NCBI GenBank assembly: GCA_030429925.1
Contig: JAUIGQ010000011.1
Location: 1-37,416 of the forward strand
Source: Bacteroidia bacterium
GTDB lineage: Bacteria > Bacteroidota > Bacteroidia > Flavobacteriales_E > Vicingaceae
DNA: 37,416 nt
Direction of reading: 5' to 3'
The notes under the pieces were generated by a model, which worked only from the letters and a program-made list of their open reading frames with translations, was not told where the DNA came from and made no database searches. The position numbers and the translations under genes are program-made. This document shows, piece after piece, positions 32,383 to 37,416 of this stretch (its first letter is position 1; every line of letters begins with the position of its first letter).

Positions 32383-33810
32383 ATGGGAAGAAGGAGAAGA
32401 AAAAATATTGTCTACGAAGAAGTTGAGATCCTAGAAACGGCAGCAGAAGGGAAATCCTTGGCTCGAATTGAGGACAAAGTTCTATTTGTTCCGCAAACTG
32501 TTCCGGGCGACATTGTAGATGTTCAGATATCAAGAAAAAGGAAGAGATATCTAGAAGGAAGGGTTCTGAAATTCCATAAATACTCAGATCAAAGAGTAGA
32601 TGCTTTTTGCCAGCATTTTGGAACTTGCGGTGGATGTAAATGGCAATTCCTTCCCTATGAGGGACAGCTAGCTAACAAGCAAAAATGGGTAAAGGATTCT
32701 CTGGAAAGGATCGGTAAGATCCAGGGCTTAGAATACAGAGATATCAAAGGATCTGAAAAGCAAACCTTCTACAGAAACAAGCTGGAATTCACTTTTTCCA
32801 ACAAGGCTTGGATGACCCAAGAGCAGATTGACAGTGGTGAACCCATTGACAGAACCAACGCATTGGGCTTCCACATTCCGGGTAGGTTCGATAAGATATT
32901 AGACATTGACAAATGTTGGCTGCAAGGTGATCCTTCGAATGAGGTTAGGCTATGGGTAAAGACTTATGCCGAAAAGAACGAGCTCAGCTTTTTCGACCTG
33001 AGGGAGCAAGAAGGCTTTCTAAGAAATTTGATCATTAGAACCAGCAGCAATAGTGAAGTAATGGTGATCTTCTCTTTTGCTCATGAAGACCTTGATACAA
33101 GGGAAAAGCTTTTGAATGAGTTCAAAGCTGCTTTTCCAAACATTACTTCCATCATGTATGTGACCAATGAAAAGAGAAACGATACCATTCAAGATCAGGA
33201 GATCATCTGCTTCTCAGGTCGCGACCACATCTTCGAAGAAATGAAAAGTTTCAAAGGCGATGGGAAGGTTCAATTCAAGATCGGTCCTAAATCCTTTTAT
33301 CAAACCAATTCTGAGCAAGCGGAAGAACTGTATCGATTGGCTGTTGAGCTAGCCGACATTCAAGAGAATGACCTGGTCTATGATCTCTATACAGGAACAG
33401 GAACCATTGCCAACTATGTAGCCGGAATGGCCAAGAAAGTGGTCGGGATCGAATATGTGGAGGATGCCATCATTGATGCCAGATTCAATTCGGAATTGAA
33501 CAACATTCACAATACGGTATTCTACGCCGGCGATATGAAAGATGTCTTCAGCAAGGAGCTGATCGAAAAGGAAGGGAAAGCCGATGTGATCATTACTGAT
33601 CCGCCAAGGGCGGGAATGCACACTGATGTGGTGCAACAGATTCTGGAAAGTGAGGCGGAAAAAGTGGTCTACATCAGTTGCAATCCGGCTACTCAGGCCA
33701 GAGATTTGGAGCTGATGAAAGAGAAGTACGAGGCGATCATAGCACAACCGGTAGATATGTTTCCTCACACTCATCATGTGGAGAATATTGTCCTCCTAAA
33801 AAAGAAATAG
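32383..33810 (+). CDS. rlmD: 23S rRNA (uracil-1939 C5)-methyltransferase RlmD
   Basis: A TrmA/RlmD family RNA m5U methyltransferase of 475 residues. An N-terminal TRAM domain (about 8-65) is followed by an iron-sulfur cluster site, Cys76, Cys82, Cys85 (CQHFGTCGGCKW) and Cys178 (DIDKCW). The SAM domain has YDLYTGTGTIANYVAG, GIEYVEDAI, ITDPPRAG and the nucleophile Cys433 in VYISCNPATQARDL; the final base region HTHHVENIVLL is intact. Whether it is the 1939-specific RlmD or a related 23S/tRNA enzyme is not certain from sequence. The TPMT-like gene starts immediately after its stop. Confidence 0.9.
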   Translation: MGRRRRKNIVYEEVEILETAAEGKSLARIEDKVLFVPQTVPGDIVDVQISRKRKRYLEGRVLKFHKYSDQRVDAFCQHFGTCGGCKWQFLPYEGQLANKQKWVKDSLERIGKIQGLEYRDIKGSEKQTFYRNKLEFTFSNKAWMTQEQIDSGEPIDRTNALGFHIPGRFDKILDIDKCWLQGDPSNEVRLWVKTYAEKNELSFFDLREQEGFLRNLIIRTSSNSEVMVIFSFAHEDLDTREKLLNEFKAAFPNITSIMYVTNEKRNDTIQDQEIICFSGRDHIFEEMKSFKGDGKVQFKIGPKSFYQTNSEQAEELYRLAVELADIQENDLVYDLYTGTGTIANYVAGMAKKVVGIEYVEDAIIDARFNSELNNIHNTVFYAGDMKDVFSKELIEKEGKADVIITDPPRAGMHTDVVQQILESEAEKVVYISCNPATQARDLELMKEKYEAIIAQPVDMFPHTHHVENIVLLKKK

Positions 33811-34383
33811 ATGCAACCTGATTGGGAAAACAGATACCAAGAAAAAAGCACCGGCTGGGATATAGGACACATTAGCACTCCTTTGAAGGAGTATTTTGAT
33901 CAGCTGAAAAACAAGGATCAAAAGATCCTGATCCCAGGCTGCGGCAATGCTTATGAAGCAGAACACCTTTGGAGGTCGGGCTTTCATCATGTACACCTTT
34001 TGGACATTGCTCCTTCTCCCCTTCAGAATTTCAAAAGCAAGCTCAACGACTTTCCTTCACAACAGCTGATCCAAGAAGATTTTTTTCATCACCAAGGTGA
34101 ATATGATCTGATCATAGAGCAAACCTTCTTTTGTGCCATAGAACCGGAGCAAAGGAGAGCATATGCACTTAAAGCTCATGAACTGTTGAAAAAGGGTGGC
34201 AAGCTGGTAGGTTTACTTTGGTCGGTGGAATTGAATGAGGATCATCCCCCTTATGGAGGATCAAAAGAGGAGTATCTGGATTACTTTCAAGATAAGTTCG
34301 ACATCCACACCATGGAGAGGGCGCACAACTCTATCGCTCCAAGGGCAGAAAGAGAATTATTCATCATCCTCAAGAAAAAGTGA
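33811..34383 (+). CDS. SAM-dependent methyltransferase, TPMT-like
   Basis: A 190-residue class I methyltransferase of the thiopurine S-methyltransferase family (PF05724). It begins with WENRYQEKSTGWDIGHISTPLKEYF, spread over residues 5-29, has the SAM-binding loop ILIPGCGNAYEAEHL (about 39-53) and the acidic strand end HLLDIAP, and then YDLIIEQTFFCAIEPEQR and GGSKEEYLDYF. Bacterial members may detoxify metalloids or sulfur/selenium compounds, or make volatile thiol derivatives. The substrate is unknown here. The ATG follows the rlmD stop with no gap, so translation is probably coupled. Confidence 0.88.
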   Translation: MQPDWENRYQEKSTGWDIGHISTPLKEYFDQLKNKDQKILIPGCGNAYEAEHLWRSGFHHVHLLDIAPSPLQNFKSKLNDFPSQQLIQEDFFHHQGEYDLIIEQTFFCAIEPEQRRAYALKAHELLKKGGKLVGLLWSVELNEDHPPYGGSKEEYLDYFQDKFDIHTMERAHNSIAPRAERELFIILKKK

Positions 34384-34403
34384 TGGAAATAAGGCTCATT
34401 CCT

Positions 34404-34411
34404 TATTTTTG
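34404..34411 (+). promoter_or_regulatory. -7 promoter element of the phosphoribosyltransferase gene
   Basis: TATTTTTG matches TAnnTTTG, 15 bases before the A of the ATG at 34426, in the 42-bp gap after the TPMT-like gene. The leader would be about ten bases. Confidence 0.4.
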
Positions 34412-34425
34412 ATCAAATTAGCAAA

Positions 34426-34935
34426 ATGTCGAAAGAGCAAAGCCTCATATTGGATCACAACAAGATCGAGCAAAAGATCAACCGCATGGCCTATCAGATC
34501 TACGAAGATCATTACGACCAGAAGGAGATTATTTTAGCAGGGATCCAGGAGAATGGCTATTTATTGGCTCAAATGTTTCGCGACAAATTAAAGGAGATCG
34601 CTCCTTTTGAAGTAAAGCTAGAAGGATTGAAGATCGACAAGAAAAATCCATTGCAAAGTGAGCTGGAGATCAACCTCAGTGAAAAGGAATTGAAGAACAA
34701 ATGCATTGTGCTGGTTGACGATGTGCTCAATTCCGGAAAGACCATGATCTATGGGTTACAGGTGTTTCTTAAATCCCCGGTTAAGAAATTATCCATAGCG
34801 GTTCTGATCAATCGTTCTCATAATCGTTTTCCGGTGAAGGCTGATTATATTGGCATGTCGCTATCCACCACCTTGAAGGAACATATTGAAGTGGACTTTT
34901 CCAAAAAAGGAAAATTCGCAGCCTACCTCAGTTAA
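34426..34935 (+). CDS. Phosphoribosyltransferase family protein
   Basis: A 169-residue type I PRTase-fold protein. The PRPP-binding motif is IVLVDDVLNSGKTM (about 94-107) with the Asp98/Asp99 pair. The N-terminal half has ILDHNKIEQKINRMAYQIYE, reminiscent of PyrR/Hpt-type enzymes, and EIILAGIQENGYLLAQ gives the strand-helix before the flexible loop. It could be a nucleobase salvage enzyme or a regulatory PyrR-like protein; the lack of a pyrimidine operon nearby argues against PyrR. The last eight bases overlap the 3' end of the convergent aroK gene. Confidence 0.87.
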   Translation: MSKEQSLILDHNKIEQKINRMAYQIYEDHYDQKEIILAGIQENGYLLAQMFRDKLKEIAPFEVKLEGLKIDKKNPLQSELEINLSEKELKNKCIVLVDDVLNSGKTMIYGLQVFLKSPVKKLSIAVLINRSHNRFPVKADYIGMSLSTTLKEHIEVDFSKKGKFAAYLS

Positions 34936-35440
34936 GCTTTAATTGCTGGATGACCTTGGCCGGAGTTGGGTTATTGTCTTCCAATATGTGGTCGGCTTGT
35001 AAATAATAGTCTTCCCTTTCTCCCAATGTTTTCTTGACAAATTCCGACAATTGTTCTCCGCTAAGATCCTTGAGCAATGGTCGCTTGCCGATGTTTTGTT
35101 TTAGTCGGCCAATTAGAATGCCTGGTTCTACCTTCAAATAGACTGAACTGCCTGACTTCTTGATATGATCTATATTATTTGAGAAACAGGGAGTACCGCC
35201 GCCAAGAGCCAAGATCAAACCTGCATTCTTCTTGATCTCTTTGAGCGCCTTTGATTCAAGTGAGCGAAATACTTCCTCTCCCTCCTCTTCAAAGATCTGA
35301 GAGATGCTCTTCCCTCTATCTGCCTCAATTTTTTGATCCAGATCTATGAACTCTCTGTTGAGCTTTTTGGCCATTTGTCGACCGATCTTCGATTTCCCCG
35401 AAGACATGAATCCCATTAAGAAGATGTTCTCTTGACTCAT
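34928..35440 (-). CDS. aroK: Shikimate kinase
   Basis: AroK phosphorylates shikimate with ATP in the aromatic amino acid pathway. A longer frame exists to 35575, but the ATG at 35440 starts the normal N terminus MSQENIFLMG, giving 170 residues. The P loop is GFMSSGKS (10-17), followed by FIDLDQKIE, GEEVFRSLE with the shikimate-binding Arg, LALGGGTPC and the lid GKRPLL. The start overlaps the TGA of the upstream SDR gene (ATGA), so the two are coupled. Its 3' end overlaps the convergent phosphoribosyltransferase gene by eight bases. Confidence 0.95.
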   Translation of the reverse strand: MSQENIFLMGFMSSGKSKIGRQMAKKLNREFIDLDQKIEADRGKSISQIFEEEGEEVFRSLESKALKEIKKNAGLILALGGGTPCFSNNIDHIKKSGSSVYLKVEPGILIGRLKQNIGKRPLLKDLSGEQLSEFVKKTLGEREDYYLQADHILEDNNPTPAKVIQQLKLN

Positions 35441-36243
35441 TGGATAGGACTGTCTGGCTCTTTTTTCATCTTGTTGTACACCATCTTCTGAATGGTTTTC
35501 GGAAAGAACTTGGAAAGAAATACAGCTGCCTTTCCTTCTGTGGTCAGCACTATGGTTTGCTTCCTTTTCACACAAGCATTATAGATCTCTTTAGCCACTT
35601 CTTCAGCTGTCATCATCTTCTCTTCTTTCCTTGGGGATTCTGATTGAGAAGTACCTTCAGCATTTAATGCCGACTTTCGAATATTGGATTCTGTGAAACC
35701 CGGACAAGCGATCAGTACATGTAGGTCTTTACCCAAATTCTCTGTTCGAAGTGCTTCTAAGAATCCATGCATGGCAAACTTTGAAGCTGAATAGCCCGTT
35801 CTAGCGGGCAAGCCAACATATCCTGCAATGGAAGAAACGCCTACCACTGAACCTTTGCTCTTGAGCAAATGAGGAAGAGCATATTTGGTACAATAGACCA
35901 TTCCCCAGAAGTTAACATCCATCAATTGCTTCAAAACGGAAAGGTCAAGATCCTCCAAAGTTGCTCTCATGCTGATACCGGCATTGTTGATGAGAATGTC
36001 TATTTGTCCGTAATGGTGCACCGACTTAGCGATCAACTCCTTGCAATCCTCTTCTTTAGATACATCAACCTTCACAACCAATACTTCAGACCCTAGCTTC
36101 TTGATCTCCTCAGCTGTGTCTTCCAACTTCTCTTGAGAGCGAGCGGCGATCACCAGCTTAGAGCCAGCTTTGGCAAATTGGAGGGCAGTAGCCTTGCCGA
36201 TCCCCGAAGACGCCCCTGTTACGATTACCACTTTATCTCTCAT
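35437..36243 (-). CDS. Short-chain dehydrogenase/reductase
   Basis: A classical SDR of 268 residues using NAD(P). The nucleotide motif is TGASSGIG (9-16), NNAG is at about 86-89, and the catalytic Ser138, Tyr151 and Lys155 are in GVSSIAGYVG and YSASKFA. The basic residue pattern AARSQEKL after the second strand suggests NADP. The C-terminal helix, rich in Lys (KFFPKTIQKMVYNKMKKEPDS), is typical of the DHRS7-like group associated with membranes. The substrate is unknown. It is upstream of aroK and divergent from the GNAT-like gene with 42 bp between starts; a TATTTTTG -7 box is at 36270-36277. Confidence 0.9.
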   Translation of the reverse strand: MRDKVVIVTGASSGIGKATALQFAKAGSKLVIAARSQEKLEDTAEEIKKLGSEVLVVKVDVSKEEDCKELIAKSVHHYGQIDILINNAGISMRATLEDLDLSVLKQLMDVNFWGMVYCTKYALPHLLKSKGSVVGVSSIAGYVGLPARTGYSASKFAMHGFLEALRTENLGKDLHVLIACPGFTESNIRKSALNAEGTSQSESPRKEEKMMTAEEVAKEIYNACVKRKQTIVLTTEGKAAVFLSKFFPKTIQKMVYNKMKKEPDSPIQ

Positions 36244-36250
36244 CTATGCT

Positions 36251-36258
36251 TAGCTTTG
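36251..36258 (+). promoter_or_regulatory. -7 promoter element of the GNAT-like gene
   Basis: TAGCTTTG matches TAnnTTTG, 27 bp before the ATG at 36286. It faces the minus-strand box at 36270-36277, 11 bases away. Confidence 0.5.
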
Positions 36259-36269
36259 TTGAACTTTTC

Positions 36270-36277
36270 CAAAAATA
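36270..36277 (-). promoter_or_regulatory. -7 promoter element of the SDR-aroK operon
   Basis: On the minus strand this reads TATTTTTG, matching TAnnTTTG, 26 bp before the ATG at 36243. The start point would be close to that of the opposite promoter. Confidence 0.5.
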
Positions 36278-36285
36278 AGTGAAGC

Positions 36286-37416
36286 ATGTCAATCCGTGAA
36301 GTTCAGGACGCAAAAAGCGACAAGCAATTTCATAAGCTACCCTTTGAGATCTACAAAAACGACCCTCATTGGATCCCCCATTTGATCCAAGATGTAAAGA
36401 AAGTCTTCGATCCCAAGCAGAACAAATTCTTCAGGCATGGAAAATTGATCCGATGGATACTGGAGAAAGACGGTAAGGTGATCGGAAGGATCGCTGCCTT
36501 CATTGATGAGAAAACCAATAAGAAGACAGGCAAACCTATTGGTGGGATCGGCTTTTTTGAATGCATTGATGATCAGGAAGCGGCTTTCAAACTCTTTGAT
36601 ACTGCCAGAGAGTGGTTGGAGAAAGAAGGAATGGAAGGCATGGACGGCCCCATCAACTTTGGGGAGAAGGATAAATTCTGGGGATTGATCATTGAGAACT
36701 TTGATTATCCGCCTTATTACAATCAGAATTACAATCCGGAGTACTATGTAAAGTTCTTTGAAGAGTATGGGTTCAAGGTTTATTACAATCAGCTGATTTA
36801 CTATAGAAAGACCGAGAGTGGCTTGCATCAAGTTCATTTGGAGAAATCTGAGCGAATTCGAAAAGATCCCAAATACACTTTCAGCACCATTAGCAAGAAG
36901 AATCTGGAGAAGTATGCAGAGGATTTCAGAACCATATACAATAGAGCTTGGGTGAAGCACCAAGGATTTGCCGGCATGGAGAAAAGGCAGGCCATGACCA
37001 TCATGAAGGCCATCAAGCCCATTTTAGACGAAGACCTGATCTACTTTGCTTATTATGATGGAAGACCTGTTGGGTTCTTTATTGCCCTACCGGAGATCAA
37101 TCAGATCTTCAAGCATATGAACGGAAATTTGAACTGGTGGGGAAAATTGAAATTCTTGTATTACAGATGGAAGGGAGTTAAAACCTTTTTCGGCTTGGCC
37201 TTTGGCATTGATCCCGACTTTCAAGGGAAGGGATTAGAAGGAGCCATTTTTGAAGAATGCAAGAACATGGTGATGGGTAAATATGAGGATGTAGTAATCA
37301 CCTGGATCGGTGATTTCAACCCCAAAATGATCCGAGTCATTGAAAATTTGGGTGCAGAGCTCTTAAGAACCATGGCTACCTACCGCTTTTTGTTCGATCC
37401 AAATGCGGAATTCGAA
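36286..37416 (+). CDS. GNAT-like acyltransferase family protein (runs off the right edge)
   Basis: An open frame of 377 codons from the ATG at 36286 to the window edge without stop. It resembles a Bacteroidota family of about 380 residues usually annotated as GNAT-family or hypothetical. The N-terminal part has FEIYKNDPHWIPHLIQDVKK, spread over residues 21-40, then GKVIGRIAAFIDEK, GFFECIDDQEAAFKLFDTA and GPINFGEKDKFWG. The C-terminal half has AYYDGRPVGFFIALPEIN and GIDPDFQGKGLEGAIF, an acetyl-CoA-type loop with the spacing of the GNAT Q/RxxGxG/A motif (QGKGLEG). This looks like two tandem GNAT-like folds, the second more canonical. The substrate is unknown. Only a few residues are probably missing. 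Confidence 0.8.
   Translation, partial: MSIREVQDAKSDKQFHKLPFEIYKNDPHWIPHLIQDVKKVFDPKQNKFFRHGKLIRWILEKDGKVIGRIAAFIDEKTNKKTGKPIGGIGFFECIDDQEAAFKLFDTAREWLEKEGMEGMDGPINFGEKDKFWGLIIENFDYPPYYNQNYNPEYYVKFFEEYGFKVYYNQLIYYRKTESGLHQVHLEKSERIRKDPKYTFSTISKKNLEKYAEDFRTIYNRAWVKHQGFAGMEKRQAMTIMKAIKPILDEDLIYFAYYDGRPVGFFIALPEINQIFKHMNGNLNWWGKLKFLYYRWKGVKTFFGLAFGIDPDFQGKGLEGAIFEECKNMVMGKYEDVVITWIGDFNPKMIRVIENLGAELLRTMATYRFLFDPNAEFE

Noticed and set aside
33349-33777. 142-codon minus-strand frame inside rlmD
   Set aside because: Antisense to the conserved methyltransferase domain, with no promoter or known motif.
35441-35575. 45-codon upstream extension of shikimate kinase
   Set aside because: It lies inside the SDR coding region; the ATG at 35440 overlapping the SDR stop gives the normal family N terminus.
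36337-36963. 208-codon open frame on the minus strand inside the GNAT-like gene
   Set aside because: It is fully antisense to a convincing protein family; the encoded sequence has no recognisable domain and comes from the codon bias of the plus strand.
1-37416. Mobile elements, prophage or defence system
   Set aside because: No transposase, integrase, toxin-antitoxin, restriction or CRISPR gene and no flanking direct repeats were recognised; gene content and codon use look uniform.

Overview
The window looks like an ordinary chromosomal stretch of a member of the Bacteroidota, probably Flavobacteriales. Three things point there. At least sixteen genes carry the Bacteroidota sigma factor -7 element TAnnTTTG, while Shine-Dalgarno sequences are essentially absent. 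The gene pairs guaA / LysM-periplasmic-binding protein, ftsK / lolA and trmD / rplS are typical of the group. Lineage-typical proteins are present: a long-form GAPDH with an N-terminal extension, an ornithine aminotransferase with a cysteine-rich insert, DUF4412 proteins and a YkuD_2 L,D-transpeptidase. I see no tRNA or rRNA gene, insertion sequence, prophage, CRISPR array or defence island. I find no convincing new multi-gene system; the interesting signals are regulatory and evolutionary details.

Layout. 1-3009: the 5' part of a branched-chain aminotransferase (minus), a small fatty-acid hydroxylase, a MarR regulator and an alpha/beta hydrolase. A perfect 19-bp palindrome separates the first two divergent genes. 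3066-7452: envelope and information genes: L,D-transpeptidase, phosphohexomutase, MltG, TrmD and ribosomal protein L19. 7503-9414: a second fatty-acid hydroxylase family protein, a secreted thioredoxin-fold protein and an RRM protein. 9468-12624 (minus): a tight operon ffh-folD-crp/fnr-small CxxC protein. 12793-15542 (minus): arginase and argS with overlapping stop and start.

15763-20430 (plus): two secreted DUF4412-type proteins, ftsK and lolA. 20445-25426 (minus): a small secreted protein of unknown function, a 309-bp intergenic region with clustered hairpins, the LysM/periplasmic-binding protein, guaA and dapF. 25560-28640 (plus): an HtrA protease and GAPDH. 28694-30266 (minus): a PLDc_N-like membrane peptide and ornithine aminotransferase. 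30313-32355 (plus): a TMTC-like membrane/TPR protein split by one in-frame TAG. 32383-34935 (plus): RlmD, a TPMT-like methyltransferase and a phosphoribosyltransferase. 34928-36243 (minus): an SDR oxidoreductase and shikimate kinase. 36286 to the end (plus): a GNAT-like protein that runs off the edge.

How it fits together. Most genes are housekeeping: cell wall (MltG, DapF, L,D-transpeptidase, LysM protein), translation and targeting (TrmD, L19, RlmD, ArgS, Ffh), envelope lipoprotein export (LolA), chromosome segregation (FtsK) and central metabolism (GAPDH, GuaA, FolD, AroK). Arginase plus ornithine aminotransferase would give an arginine to glutamate-semialdehyde route. The most check-worthy points are the nonsense codon in the TMTC-like gene, a strong context-dependent preference for ATC isoleucine codons after G (which makes GATC abundant), the palindrome between the two divergent promoters near 858-876, the hairpin cluster at 21122-21214, promoters placed almost on top of start codons, and two face-to-face promoters in a 42-bp gap at 36244-36285. 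Everything was read by eye; no search or folding program was run.
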